A DNA stretch of 64,000 nt from JAADHX01 sp964569385 (GCA_964569385.1 CAZMUM010000013.1:1-64000); one strand, 5' to 3'; shown: positions 53,287-62,979, counted from the first letter of the stretch. The notes: generated by a model from the letters alone, not told the origin. A program made the numbers and translations.

Positions 53287-53295
53287 AGCAAACTC

Positions 53296-54132
53296 CTATT
53301 TCAGGAACTTGCTGGTGGTGTTGTCGGCGAGTCGCTTGCCGTTCGTCTGGCAAGTGGGACAGTAGACCACCGTGTACTTGCGGTACTCGACTGACCTGAT
53401 TTCGTCGCTACACAACGGGCATGGCTCGCCAATCCGACCATGAACCGAGCTTGGGCGATCGGCGCTCTTGCTCATGTCGTCGCGGCCGCGGTCGTACGCG
53501 AGCCCCTCGTCGATTTTGGTATGGAGCGCCGAATGGACCCGTTCGACTTCGTCGGCTGACAGCTTGGATGTCGTTGCGAACGGCGAGATCTTGGCGTGAT
53601 GGCAGATCTCGTTTGCCAGGCGCCGGCCAAGCCCGGCAATAACTCTCTGACTTCGGATGAAACCATGAAGGCGCATGCTTTGTTCGTTCATTAGCTCGCT
53701 CAGCGCATCGGCCGACAGGTCGGTAGCGAGTGGGCCAAGTTGGGAGATTGGTTCTTGGGCTGTGGGGTCGCCGTCGACAACCCAGACGCCGGCCCTACGC
53801 TCGGTACCCGGCTCGGTTAGTAGCAACGCGGTTCCATCGGTGAACGTCCAGCGGGCCAGGCCGCCGCGAGGTTTCTTCGATTGTTTCGGGTCGGGTTTGA
53901 GTCGACCCCCTTGCATCAGGTGCACCACATGGGTGATGTCGCCGAACCGCAGGAGAAGGTACTTCGCATACGAAGTTACTTCGGTTAGTGGCTGGCCGAT
54001 CGAGGCGTCAGGGCGCGGGTCGAACGTCTTAAGAACGGTAAAGCTAAGAGCGGTAAACCTTGCCAGTTCTCGACCGCCGAGCTCGGCCGAGAGCCTTTCT
54101 GCGTGGGCCTGAACTTCAGGGATCTCCGGCAT
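53296..54132 (-). CDS. Fpg/Nei-family DNA glycosylase
   Basis: 278 aa. The N-terminus MPEIPEVQAHAERLSAELGG gives the catalytic Pro2 and Glu3. RSQRVIAGLGRRLANEICH matches the helix-two-turn-helix region. The C-terminal zinc finger has CPLC and CPTC pairs followed by QTNGKRLADNTTSKFLK. It removes oxidised bases by base excision repair; whether it prefers Fpg or Nei lesions is not clear, but the C-terminal form resembles actinobacterial Nei-like enzymes. Confidence 0.9.
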   Translation of the reverse strand: MPEIPEVQAHAERLSAELGGRELARFTALSFTVLKTFDPRPDASIGQPLTEVTSYAKYLLLRFGDITHVVHLMQGGRLKPDPKQSKKPRGGLARWTFTDGTALLLTEPGTERRAGVWVVDGDPTAQEPISQLGPLATDLSADALSELMNEQSMRLHGFIRSQRVIAGLGRRLANEICHHAKISPFATTSKLSADEVERVHSALHTKIDEGLAYDRGRDDMSKSADRPSSVHGRIGEPCPLCSDEIRSVEYRKYTVVYCPTCQTNGKRLADNTTSKFLK

Positions 54133-54166
54133 GGTTCCTACCTCACAAGCGAGCTGCTGATTCGGC

Positions 54167-54556
54167 TCAGTAAGTCGTCTGGCTCTTCACGGCGCGAAAT
54201 GCCTGGTCGAGAGCTGCGATAGCCGCCTGATTGGCGGTCAACGCGGTTATGTCACCTTTGATCGAGATTCGACCTTCTTGGAACGCCATCAGTGCGTTCA
54301 GGGTGCCTTGATGAACCTCTAGTGCGGTCTGGTAGTCCTGGGTGAACGCCACATCGCTTTGTGAGGCCACCCCGGACTGGACATGAACAGTTCCGTTATC
54401 GAAGGTGATGAAGTAGGCCACATCGCCAGACGGCGCTCCGGTAACGACCTGCTGCAACACGAGTTCGGTTTTGGCGGTCTCGCCAGCAAGAGTTAGGTCG
54501 GCGGCCATTGCGGCGCGAACTTCGTCAAGCCACTCTGAGCTCAGATATTTGACCAC
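54167..54556 (-). CDS. SCP2 sterol-binding-domain protein
   Basis: 129 aa, a single SCP2-like lipid-binding fold: KYLSSEWLDEVRAAMA, then YFITFDNGTVHVQSG and the C-terminal FQEGRISIKGDITALTANQA, matching the family's 'G+ikv+Gd...l' end. Soluble, no signal peptide. In actinobacteria such proteins often accompany lipid or sterol metabolism. The ligand is unknown. Confidence 0.88.
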   Translation of the reverse strand: MVKYLSSEWLDEVRAAMAADLTLAGETAKTELVLQQVVTGAPSGDVAYFITFDNGTVHVQSGVASQSDVAFTQDYQTALEVHQGTLNALMAFQEGRISIKGDITALTANQAAIAALDQAFRAVKSQTTY

Positions 54557-54599
54557 GATGTCAGCCTACGGTGGAGTTTCGAGCGATTTACCCTACCCA

Positions 54600-55757
54600 T
54601 TATTGCTGAGGCGCGAACGCAATTCGAACGCCGCCGCGGGCACCAATGGTGGCCGCGTGATCGATGGCATCTCGATAGTCGCCCAGCGAGTAGGTGGCCG
54701 AGACAAGCTGGCCAAGATCGAGCGAGCGGACCAGGTCGATAGCAAGGTCGAAGGTGTGTTTATCACCGTGTGAGTGCTCTCCGCCGTAACAGTACGAGCC
54801 GACCAGCTCGGTTTCGCGATGCCAGAGTGCAGCGAGGTCGACCGAAACCGGGCCGGGCATCCCGAGCATTACTACCCGACCGCGCGGACGAGCGATACCG
54901 ATGGCATCGGTGAGCGACGTCGAACTGCCAACGGCATCGATAACGGCATCGGCGCCTCTGGCCAGCCTGGTGCCAATGACACTGGAGCCCTGCATCCTGC
55001 GAACGGCGCGAGCAACTTCATCAGGGCTGACGACAACGTCGGCTCCAACCATGGTGGCCAAGCGACGTTGGTGAGGGTGTTTCGCCCCGACCACTATGGT
55101 GCCGGCATCGGTTAGGTGACGAAGACCTGCGATGGCGGCGAGACCCATCATTCCTGCACCGACGACAACAACAGTGTCGCCCGATTGAACGTTGGCCTTG
55201 AGAGCGCCATGAATGCCGGCTGCGACCGGTTCGACGATCAGCGCCGCCGCGTCGTCGAAGTCGTCGGGTACGTCGTGGAGCTGGGTTTCGTGAGCCACAA
55301 ACGACTCGGCCCAACCTCCGCCTGTCGTGGCGCATGACCCGATCTGGAGTCCGGGGCCAATCGCCCCTGTGGTGAGATGTCCGTAGTCGTGGCCGTCGGC
55401 TTGGCCCACGCCATGTTTGCCTTCTACCGCCCGAGCGGCTGGGCCCAAAACTGGTTCGAGTATCACCCGTCGGCCGTCGTCGGTCTGGCCGACCACCTCG
55501 TGGCCCGGAACGAACGGAAACGAGACGAGCGGTTCGAAATAGCGCGACGTGCGACCATCGATTGTCGCTAGGTCGCTTCCGCAGATGCCAGACAGTAGGG
55601 GGGTGATCCGCTGCCATCCGTCGCCTGGCAGGACCGGTTCGGTTATGTCGGTGAGCTTGATGGGCCCAACTGACGCACCGGTTCCTGGCCGTAGACGGCT
55701 CAGGGTCGCGGCGGCAACAAACCGTGCCTCTTTGCGTTCGTAGAGCAGTGCTTTCAT
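54600..55757 (-). CDS. Zinc-binding (MDR) alcohol dehydrogenase-like protein
   Basis: 385 aa. The catalytic zinc region is SGICGSDLATIDG and FPFVPGHEVVGQ; the Rossmann segment is TVVVVGAGMMGLAAIAG (near residue 205). The four-cysteine structural-zinc lobe is absent. EPVLGPAARAVE stands where it is usually found, so this is a variant MDR enzyme. The substrate is unknown. It is separate from the M23 peptidase gene downstream of its start. Confidence 0.9.
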   Translation of the reverse strand: MKALLYERKEARFVAAATLSRLRPGTGASVGPIKLTDITEPVLPGDGWQRITPLLSGICGSDLATIDGRTSRYFEPLVSFPFVPGHEVVGQTDDGRRVILEPVLGPAARAVEGKHGVGQADGHDYGHLTTGAIGPGLQIGSCATTGGGWAESFVAHETQLHDVPDDFDDAAALIVEPVAAGIHGALKANVQSGDTVVVVGAGMMGLAAIAGLRHLTDAGTIVVGAKHPHQRRLATMVGADVVVSPDEVARAVRRMQGSSVIGTRLARGADAVIDAVGSSTSLTDAIGIARPRGRVVMLGMPGPVSVDLAALWHRETELVGSYCYGGEHSHGDKHTFDLAIDLVRSLDLGQLVSATYSLGDYRDAIDHAATIGARGGVRIAFAPQQ

Positions 55758-55788
55758 GTGGGCGCCATCATCGCACGGCAGGCGCGAC

Positions 55789-57126
55789 TCATGGAAGGTA
55801 GATCATCGGGTTGTTGGTGTTGCCGTCGATCCGAATCTCGAAGTGCAGGTGGGGTCCGGTCGAGTTACCGGTCGAGCCAATGAGCCCGATCTGTTGCCCT
55901 TGCCCAACTCTGGCACCCTCGTTGATCTGCCGCAAAGACATGTGGGCATACAGAGTTACGAATTCGCCGTGGTCGATTATCACCACTTCGCCATAGCCGC
56001 GCATCCGTCCCGAGAACAGGACTGTGCCATCCTGAGCGGCCCATATGGCCGATCCCGACGACGCAGCTATGTCGATTCCCGAGTGGAATCGAGACCTTCC
56101 CGTGATCGGGTGTACGCGGTTGCCAAACGATGACGTCACGGCTCCAATGGTTGGCCAGATGAGATCGGCATCGGCGGCGGAAATGACAACTGGTGGAGAT
56201 GTGGTTGTCGTGGTGCCAGTGTCGGTCGAGTCGCCCACGCCTTCGGTGCCGTCTGCTACCGAGTCGTCGTCGGTGTCGGCGGTTTGGTCAGCAGCGCCAG
56301 AGTCGGGCGCTTCGGTGGTGGTCGGAGCCGTCGATGTGGTTGTCGTCGTTGTAGACGTAGCGGCCCGTGCTGCTGCCCTGGCCACGGCCTCTTGGCGGGC
56401 GATTTCTCGCTGCTTGTCGCGGATGATGCCACCGAGTTCGGCCTCAACGGCTGCCATCTCGTCGTGCTCAGCTTCGAGTGCCGCGATCTCGTCGACCAGC
56501 TGCGCTCGAATCCGGACTTGGGCAGCCTTGTCTTGTTCGAGAATGCCGAGTGCATTTTGAAGTGCGGTTTCGCGAACCGAAGCAGCAATGGCCGCTTCGT
56601 CGGCTTGGCGCTCCAACAATGCGAGATCGTCTTCGACAGCACGGAGCTGGTCGATCAGCTGTGTCGAACTGAGGTCGACTTGGCGAAACAGGGCATCCCG
56701 CCTGGCGTCGGCGGTTGGGTCACCGCTCGAAATGTTGTTGTCGCGAGGCGCAATGTAGGCCGCTATTGCCCTCTCGACCGTCATCTCCCTGATCTGGCCT
56801 GCGTTCTCGCCGACGGTGACGATCTCGGCCTGAAGTCTGTCCTCGTCTGCTCTTGCCTGCTCGAGGTAGTTTCGCGCCGCGTCGACCAGGCTCCCTTGGG
56901 CGAGGATCTGTTCGCTGAGCACCCTGAGCGCTTCCAACAGCTCGACATCGGTTGCTTCGAGAACGTCAATGTCCTTGGCCAGTTCGGCCTTGGCCCGCCT
57001 AGCTTCGGCTTGGGCCTCCCTAGCGTCGCGCAGGGTCTCTTCGGCAGTCTCTTGGGCCACTGCGAACGACGCGGCCGAGAGCAGAAGAGCCACGATGGCG
57101 AGGAAGGAAAGTAAACGGCGAGGCAT
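55789..57126 (-). CDS. Secreted M23 (LytM/EnvC-type) peptidoglycan endopeptidase
   Basis: 445 aa from the ATG at 57126 (a longer frame starts at 57150). Residues 1-25 are a signal peptide (LLSFLAIVALLLSAASFAVA). Residues about 30-260 are charged coiled coil, as in EnvC. A Thr/Asp-rich linker (TTTTTTSTAPTTTEAP) leads to the M23 domain (about 330-445): RFHSGIDIAASSG (zinc His and Asp), YGEVVIIDHGEFVTLYAHMS, and GPHLHFEIRI (HxH). The zinc ligands are present, so it should be catalytic. Likely role: cell-wall cleavage in division or growth. Confidence 0.93.
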   Translation of the reverse strand: MPRRLLSFLAIVALLLSAASFAVAQETAEETLRDAREAQAEARRAKAELAKDIDVLEATDVELLEALRVLSEQILAQGSLVDAARNYLEQARADEDRLQAEIVTVGENAGQIREMTVERAIAAYIAPRDNNISSGDPTADARRDALFRQVDLSSTQLIDQLRAVEDDLALLERQADEAAIAASVRETALQNALGILEQDKAAQVRIRAQLVDEIAALEAEHDEMAAVEAELGGIIRDKQREIARQEAVARAAARAATSTTTTTTSTAPTTTEAPDSGAADQTADTDDDSVADGTEGVGDSTDTGTTTTTSPPVVISAADADLIWPTIGAVTSSFGNRVHPITGRSRFHSGIDIAASSGSAIWAAQDGTVLFSGRMRGYGEVVIIDHGEFVTLYAHMSLRQINEGARVGQGQQIGLIGSTGNSTGPHLHFEIRIDGNTNNPMIYLP

Positions 57127-57322
57127 GTGAAAAGGTGAGGTCGGCACCACCGTCTCCGATCGTGCTGGCGCATCCTAATACGACTTCAGCCGCCTTCGTC
57201 ACGCAACCGTAATATCGTCGCCGCCCAGGTAGAAAGACCTACCACTACTGACACCGCCGCAACCTTCGGTTGCTAACCGGGGTTTCACTCTCACGCTGTT
57301 CGAGCGATACCCCGAAGACCTT

Positions 57323-57368
57323 ACTGTCACCGGCATCTGTCCGCCCGCGAACGTTTCCCGGTGACAGT
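57323..57368. other. 11-bp perfect inverted repeat downstream of leuS
   Basis: ACTGTCACCGG (57323-57333) and CCGGTGACAGT (57358-57368), 24-base loop, 21 bases after the leuS stop. No T-run follows in either direction, so it may be a Rho-type/processing hairpin or an operator. A smaller hairpin, GCAACC-TTC-GGTTGC, lies at 57261-57275. The rest of the 262-base gap between leuS and the M23 gene shows nothing else. Confidence 0.5.
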
Positions 57369-57388
57369 GGGGGTATGGACCTTCTGCG

Positions 57389-60145
57389 TTATGGGGTGGC
57401 GACGATGTTCACCAGTTTGGGTTGGCGGACGATCACCTTGCGGATCGTGGTGCCCTCGAGCCACTGCTGGATCTTTGGCGATGCCATGGCTGCGGCCTCG
57501 GCGTCGACGGCTGTGACCTCGGCCGATACGTCGATCCGGTCGCGTACTTTGCCGTTGACCTGAAGAACCATGGTGATGGTGTCTTCTTTGGCCACGGCCG
57601 CGTCGGCCTCGGGGAACGCCTCGACGTGGATCGAATTCGTGTGCCCGCGCTGGCTCCACAGTTCCTCGGTGATGTGTGGTGCGATCGGGGCCAGCATCAA
57701 AAGCAGAGCATCGGTGGCTTCGGTCCATGCCTCAGCCGAGACAGCACAACTCCGTTTGGCCTCGACGAGTTCGTTGCGCAACGACATCAGGGCCGCGACA
57801 ACGGTGTTCCACTTGAAGGCAACGATGGCCTGATCGACTCGCTGCATCGTCTGGTGAACCTTGCGACGCAGATCGGCCGTCGACGCATCGTCGATGGCGG
57901 CTGGCTTGTAGCTGTGCGTTCCCAACTTCCAAACGTCGTCGATGAACCGATGCGAACCGACAATTCCTTTGCTGTCCCATGGCCCACCCTTTTGCCATTC
58001 GAAGGCGAACATCAGGTACGTACGAATGGTGTCGGCACCGTATTTGGCTACGAGGTCGTCGGGGTTGACAACGTTGCCTCGCGACTTCGACATCCGCTCC
58101 ACCTCGAGGTGATGCTTGAGCTGGTTGACGTTGTTCGTTCCGGGAATGGCAGGGATGTCGACGGTTGCCTCAGTGGGAACCTCGACCGTGACATGGCCAC
58201 CTTCAGCCACCGCAATTTGGAGGATGTTCTCGGTGCGCCTCATGAGTTCGCCGACAACAAGCCCGTCGTCGTCGGCCGCGTCGCTGTCGAGGAGCACAGA
58301 CGTGGCCAAGATGCGCTGCCCGTCGGCACTGCCGTCGATGACCAACCGGTCGCCAGTGCGGGTCTCGCCAAGGATCTGGCCCTGGTTTCGTAGTTGCAGG
58401 AACGGTTCGTCGAACAGACCTTTCGGATCGCGCCCGTGGGTTGTCATCTCGGCGATGGTGTCGTCGAATATTTCCATGTCGCGCATAGCCTTGACGAAGA
58501 ACCGGGCATACAAAAGGTGCATTACCGCATGTTCGGCCCCGCCGGTATAGGTGTCGACCGGCAGCCAGTACGCGGCTTCGGCGGGATCGAATGGCGCGGT
58601 GTCGAAGTCGGGGGAGAGATACCTGAACCAATACCAGGACGAACACATAAACGTGTCGAGAGTGTCCGATTCGCGTCGTGCTTCTGATCCGTCTGAGGCC
58701 TTGGCAGAGGCGAAGTATGGGTGCTCCTTGAGGGGGCTTCGACCATCGAACTCGACGTCTTCTGGCAACACGACAGGCAACTGGTCGAGTTCGAGAACTT
58801 CGATCTCGCCATCGGCGCGATGCAACATGGGCATCGGCGAACCCCAATACCGCTGACGGCCGATTAGCCAGTCTCGGATTCGATAGTTGACGTGCTCGAG
58901 GCCAGCACCGTTTTCGACCAGCCAATCAATCGCCGCCGCGACGGACGGGTTCTGGCGGCCCTTGGCCTCGGTGACGACTGTGCCGTCGAGTGGCCCGCTT
59001 CCTACCATGGTGCCGACGCCGATATAAGCGTCCTGCATTGTGGCTCCGTCGAGACGATCGACGTCTGGCGGTTGGATTACCGGCGTGATGGTGAGGCCGA
59101 ACTTGCGAGCAAAGGCGAAGTCGCGTTCGTCGTGAGCGGGCACTGCCATGATGGCGCCGGTGCCATAGGAGATCAGCACGTAGTCGGCGACCCACACGGG
59201 CACATGTTCGCCATTGACGGGGTTCAGGGCATAACCACCGGTGAACACACCGGTCTTCTCGCCGTCGTCTTCGATGCGCTCGAGTTCGGTTCGCCTCGAT
59301 GCCTGGTCGACGTAGGCATCGACCGATTCGCGGTGCGTTTCTGACGTTATGGAACCGAGCTGTGGGTGCTCTGGGGCCACAACCATAAAGGTGGCACCCC
59401 ACAACGTGTCTGGTCTGGTGGTGAACACGGTGAGTGTGTCGCCGGCTTCGGTGGTGAAGTCGACCTTGGCGCCTTCTGAGCGGCCAATCCAGTTGGACTG
59501 TTGGGCCTGGATGGCGTCTGGCCAGTCGATCCCTTCGAACGAAAGAAGCTCGTCGGCATAGTCGGTGATGGAGAAGAACCACTGCTCCATCAACTTTTGG
59601 ATGACGGGCTGTCCGTTGCGTTCGTCGACGCCGTCGATGACCTGTTCGTTGGCCAAGACCGTGTTGAGCGATGGCGACCAATTGACCATTGCCTCGCCGC
59701 GGTATGCGATGTTGTTCTTGAACATCTGGGCGAACAGCCACTCGGTCCACTTGTAGTACTTCGGTTCGCATGAGATGGCTTCGCGTTCCCAATCGAACAT
59801 GGCCCCCATCGAGCGAAGTTGAGTACGCATTCGCGCGATGTTTTCCCACGTCCACTTCGCCGGATGGACTCCGCGTTGAACAGCAGCGTTCTCGGCTGGG
59901 AGACCAAACCCGTCGAAGCCGATGGGGAACAATACGTTGTAGCCCTTCATGCGCATGTAACGAGCCCTCGCATCTGAAGGCGTCATGGCATACCAGTGGC
60001 CCATATGCAGATCGCCAGATGGGTACGGCAACATCGTAAGGGCGTAGTGCTTCGGGCGGTCCCAGTCGACCTGCGAGCGGTAGAGACCCTCGTCTTCCCA
60101 GCGCTTCTGCCAGGTGGTCTCGATCGTCGTGTGGTCGTAACTCAT
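57389..60145 (-). CDS. leuS: Leucyl-tRNA synthetase
   Basis: Class I synthetase charging tRNA-Leu. From the ATG at 60145 (MSYDHTTIETTWQKRWEDEG) it has 918 aa, on the long side. The HIGH motif is YPSGDLHMGHWYA (near residue 40); the KMSKS motif is RMSKSRGNVVNPDDL (near 640); the editing domain has TFMVVAPEHPQL and GTGAIMAVPAHDERD. The C-terminus includes VQVNGKVRDRI. An upstream TTG would add three residues. Confidence 0.97.
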   Translation of the reverse strand: MSYDHTTIETTWQKRWEDEGLYRSQVDWDRPKHYALTMLPYPSGDLHMGHWYAMTPSDARARYMRMKGYNVLFPIGFDGFGLPAENAAVQRGVHPAKWTWENIARMRTQLRSMGAMFDWEREAISCEPKYYKWTEWLFAQMFKNNIAYRGEAMVNWSPSLNTVLANEQVIDGVDERNGQPVIQKLMEQWFFSITDYADELLSFEGIDWPDAIQAQQSNWIGRSEGAKVDFTTEAGDTLTVFTTRPDTLWGATFMVVAPEHPQLGSITSETHRESVDAYVDQASRRTELERIEDDGEKTGVFTGGYALNPVNGEHVPVWVADYVLISYGTGAIMAVPAHDERDFAFARKFGLTITPVIQPPDVDRLDGATMQDAYIGVGTMVGSGPLDGTVVTEAKGRQNPSVAAAIDWLVENGAGLEHVNYRIRDWLIGRQRYWGSPMPMLHRADGEIEVLELDQLPVVLPEDVEFDGRSPLKEHPYFASAKASDGSEARRESDTLDTFMCSSWYWFRYLSPDFDTAPFDPAEAAYWLPVDTYTGGAEHAVMHLLYARFFVKAMRDMEIFDDTIAEMTTHGRDPKGLFDEPFLQLRNQGQILGETRTGDRLVIDGSADGQRILATSVLLDSDAADDDGLVVGELMRRTENILQIAVAEGGHVTVEVPTEATVDIPAIPGTNNVNQLKHHLEVERMSKSRGNVVNPDDLVAKYGADTIRTYLMFAFEWQKGGPWDSKGIVGSHRFIDDVWKLGTHSYKPAAIDDASTADLRRKVHQTMQRVDQAIVAFKWNTVVAALMSLRNELVEAKRSCAVSAEAWTEATDALLLMLAPIAPHITEELWSQRGHTNSIHVEAFPEADAAVAKEDTITMVLQVNGKVRDRIDVSAEVTAVDAEAAAMASPKIQQWLEGTTIRKVIVRQPKLVNIVATP

Positions 60146-60287
60146 GGCGGCCAAGCGTACCGATCTAGGTCACTTGGGTGCGCTAATTTCTCGGCCCGAC
60201 TGTGTACTCATTCAGCGCGACGCTGCGATGACGACGTAGTTGGTAGAACGTTGATCGGTCGAACTGAGGAAACAGGGTGGACCCAGT

Positions 60288-61478
60288 ATGAAGGTCAGAG
60301 CTGCACTGAACGGTCATCTGGGCGAGCGGGTCGGTACGCGGCTTGTGTTCGGGATTGTGCTGATTCTCACTGTTGGTGCATGCGCGGGTGCAGGCGACGA
60401 GGAACGGTCGGTTGGCCAAGCTCAGCCCTCCGCCGCTGAGCCCGATACCTCGGTCGTGCCGCAGATCTCGGAGCCGCCTGCGACGGTAGAGCCTGCTGTA
60501 ACCGTCGAGACAACGATTGACGAGCCCAACGACCTTGCTGAGGAGCAGCCGTCCACTTCGGTTCTTGACTCGGATGACGGCGAGGTTTCAGAAATTGTCT
60601 GTGAACCAGCCCCGTTAACGACCTCGTCGATTGTCCCGTGGCCCCCGTGGTCGTCAGGAGGTGCTCGCCAGCTTGAACTCCGGACTAGGCGCGATGACAG
60701 CGGGCAGCCAACGATCGACGGTGCGGCCGTCACGCCCGTACTCCTCGAATTCTCACCGGTGGAAAGTGGCGGCTGGTCTTTCCTATGGCAAGCACAGCCA
60801 ACGCTCCTCGGTGATCTCGGCTTATCGCCACAGGTGTTAGATGCAGTATCGCAGCTCGTGGCTGCGGTGCCGCCGCAACGAATTCGGTACCGTCTCGATC
60901 CGAACCGCTACTGGCTTGGCGTAGATAACCCAGACGAGGTTCGAGACAGCATTCTGTTGACTCTGGACGCTCTTGGTCCGTTCTTGGGCGATTCCACTGA
61001 GCAGACAAAGGCGATCTTCGCCGAGATGAGTGATGAGGCTCTGGGTGTGGTCTTCGCCGAGGAACCGGCGTTGATGCACGTCCTGGAGGGCATCGAGTTC
61101 ATTGTCGGTGAGGTTGTTTCGTATCCTGATCAACTACCGAATGCCTTCGGCGGGCGGCCCTTTCCAGCCACGACGTCGTTTGAGGTAGTCGATCTAGTTG
61201 ATGCCGATGGTTGCATCTCGATTCAGCAGCTGACCCGTCCAGACCCAGAGCAGTTCGCCGAGATCATGGCTGAATCGCTTGCCGACGCCTTCGGCTCTTC
61301 CGATGACGACGCGGAGCAGGAATCACTAGAAATTGAAACCCGCGTCATCGCCCAGTACGACTTTGGTTCAGGTTTCTTTCGCCGAATTCAGGCAACCAGA
61401 CGAATCAACTCCGGTGATGAAGAGCGCCTTGACACCGTCATCATCGTCGACGTTACCGATGACCAAGCCGCCGGATAA
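60288..61478 (+). CDS. Lipoprotein of unknown family, copy A
   Basis: 396 aa. Signal peptide with lipobox LTVGAC (Cys near residue 32), then a Thr/Pro/Glu-rich linker (about 35-105). The rest is a globular domain with CEPAPLTTSSIVPWPPWSSG, PPQRIRYRLDPNRYWLGVDN, LEGIEFIVGEVVSYP and AQYDFGSGFFRRIQATRRI. The same landmarks recur in copy B (61759), so they form a paralogous pair. No domain I recognise; likely cell-surface. Divergent from leuS. Confidence 0.8.
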   Translation: MKVRAALNGHLGERVGTRLVFGIVLILTVGACAGAGDEERSVGQAQPSAAEPDTSVVPQISEPPATVEPAVTVETTIDEPNDLAEEQPSTSVLDSDDGEVSEIVCEPAPLTTSSIVPWPPWSSGGARQLELRTRRDDSGQPTIDGAAVTPVLLEFSPVESGGWSFLWQAQPTLLGDLGLSPQVLDAVSQLVAAVPPQRIRYRLDPNRYWLGVDNPDEVRDSILLTLDALGPFLGDSTEQTKAIFAEMSDEALGVVFAEEPALMHVLEGIEFIVGEVVSYPDQLPNAFGGRPFPATTSFEVVDLVDADGCISIQQLTRPDPEQFAEIMAESLADAFGSSDDDAEQESLEIETRVIAQYDFGSGFFRRIQATRRINSGDEERLDTVIIVDVTDDQAAG

Positions 61479-61726
61479 CGACGCCTTCTCCACACGTCGT
61501 GTTCGATGACTTTGCGAGATATCCGCGATCCGTCTAGGCGTCTTTAACTCTGACGACCCCAAGTCCGCTGAGCTGGAGATTGCGCTTACCGTTATCTCGT
61601 AGTACGACGCGGGTTCCGGCTTCGTTCGTAGCATCGAGTGGACAGCGCTCTTCAAGACCAAAGCCGTCGAAAGGCTCGCGATCTCAACCACTGTTGACAC
61701 GAGGGGTGAGTCGGAAGCCGACTAGC
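61479..61726 (+). pseudogene. Decayed lipoprotein copy and DUF5655 fragment between copies A and B
   Basis: Bases 61556-61726 read LEIALTVIS-stop-YDAGSGFVRSIEW...ERLAISTTVD, which aligns with the end of copy A (LEIETRVIAQYDFGSGFFRRIQ...ERLDTVIIVD) but has an in-frame TAG where Q stands. At 61502-61527 TGTTCGATGACTTTGCGAGA matches 63120-63139 (one mismatch), part of the DUF5655 gene, on the same relative strand. So a copy of [lipoprotein + DUF5655] was duplicated here and has decayed by deletion and stop mutation. Confidence 0.7.
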
Positions 61727-61758
61727 GTTGCTCAAGATCTAGGATTGGAACCCGCAAA

Positions 61759-62979
61759 GTGGATCTCGGTGTTGAAGTGGTGCGACGAAACGGTCCGCGG
61801 CCTTGTCATTGGTGGTCAGCATCGTTCTTACGCGTCGCTTGGTTAGTTGGCGTCGTCGTTCTTGGGGCATGTAGCGGATCTGAGAACAGCCAGTCGTCCA
61901 CGAGCGAGTCTGACCGTGGTTCCGTTCCGACAACTGAGCAGCTTCCAGTTCAGACGACCGTGTCAGGAACTACGGCCACTACCACGGGTCCGGTACCGAC
62001 AACGACGGATTCGTCCGATATTTCAAATGGTGAAAACCTCGCCGGAGGTGATTCTGAACCGGGAGATACTGATTTCGAAGTGACTGGCGCGAGCGATGGT
62101 TGGTTGTGCGAACCTGCCCCGGTGGGCACCGTGTCGGTTCTACCTCTACCGCCATGGTCCACAACTCGAGAGCGCGTGTTCGAGCTGCGCACTAGCCGAG
62201 AAGAGAACGGTCAAGCCGACGCGGCGAGATCGTTTCTCGGTTCAGCCGACCTTCGGGTCACACCGATAGCTGACGGAGGGTGGAGTTTCGTTTGGGAGAA
62301 CGGGTCCTCGCTGGCCGACGACCTAGGATTCTCCGATCTACCAACCGGGCTCGCGAGGGACATGCAAGGCGTCTCACCGCTGCGGGTTCGATATCGACTT
62401 CGCTCCGACCGGGTTTGGCTTGGGGTAGACAACATTGATGAGATCTTGGTAGTTGTAGAAGGGGTTTTCGACGTGCTGGGCCGACTCCTGTCTTCCACCG
62501 ACGAGGTGCGCCCGATGCGAGAGGGCTTCGCCCGGATGTCCCTCGAGACCCTGGGGGAGGCCTTTTCTCAGGAAGCTCAGGCCCTGCACACCCTGGAGGG
62601 AATCGAATTCACACTCGACGAATCTGTCGAGTTTAGGACCGAGCTATTGAATCCGTTTGGCGAACGCTCGATTCCTGCGACTGCTTCTTTTAAGTTGGTC
62701 GAGCTAGTCGACGGCGAAGGTTGCGTTGTAGTTCAACTCAGCATTGTCCCTGATGCTGAAGAACTCGCTGAGCTTCTGGTTGAGATTTCGGGGCTTGATG
62801 GCCTTGATGGGACCGAACTCGATGATCTTCTCGGGACGTTCTCATACGAGACCCGCACTGTTGGACAGTACGACTTTGGGACTGGGTTCTTTCGAACTAT
62901 CGCTGTCACCCAACGGGTAAGCATCGATGGTGAAGAGCGTGTTGAGGTGCAGGTCATCACCGACGCAACCGACAGATAG
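61759..62979 (+). CDS. Lipoprotein of unknown family, copy B
   Basis: Up to 406 aa from GTG 61759; GTGs at 61777 and 61780 are alternative starts. Lipobox VVLGAC (Cys near residue 38), Thr/Ser-rich linker, then CEPAPVGTVSVLPLPPWS, SPLRVRYRLRSDRVWLGVDN, LEGIEFTLDESVEF and GQYDFGTGFFRTIAVTQRV, parallel to copy A. Surface exposure is inferred from the lipobox. Function unknown. Confidence 0.8.
   Translation: MDLGVEVVRRNGPRPCHWWSASFLRVAWLVGVVVLGACSGSENSQSSTSESDRGSVPTTEQLPVQTTVSGTTATTTGPVPTTTDSSDISNGENLAGGDSEPGDTDFEVTGASDGWLCEPAPVGTVSVLPLPPWSTTRERVFELRTSREENGQADAARSFLGSADLRVTPIADGGWSFVWENGSSLADDLGFSDLPTGLARDMQGVSPLRVRYRLRSDRVWLGVDNIDEILVVVEGVFDVLGRLLSSTDEVRPMREGFARMSLETLGEAFSQEAQALHTLEGIEFTLDESVEFRTELLNPFGERSIPATASFKLVELVDGEGCVVVQLSIVPDAEELAELLVEISGLDGLDGTELDDLLGTFSYETRTVGQYDFGTGFFRTIAVTQRVSIDGEERVEVQVITDATDR

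Noticed and set aside
58926..59855. 309-codon open frame inside leuS on the same strand, different frame
   Set aside because: LeuS motifs run unbroken through this region; the alternative frame is an Arg/His-rich shadow.
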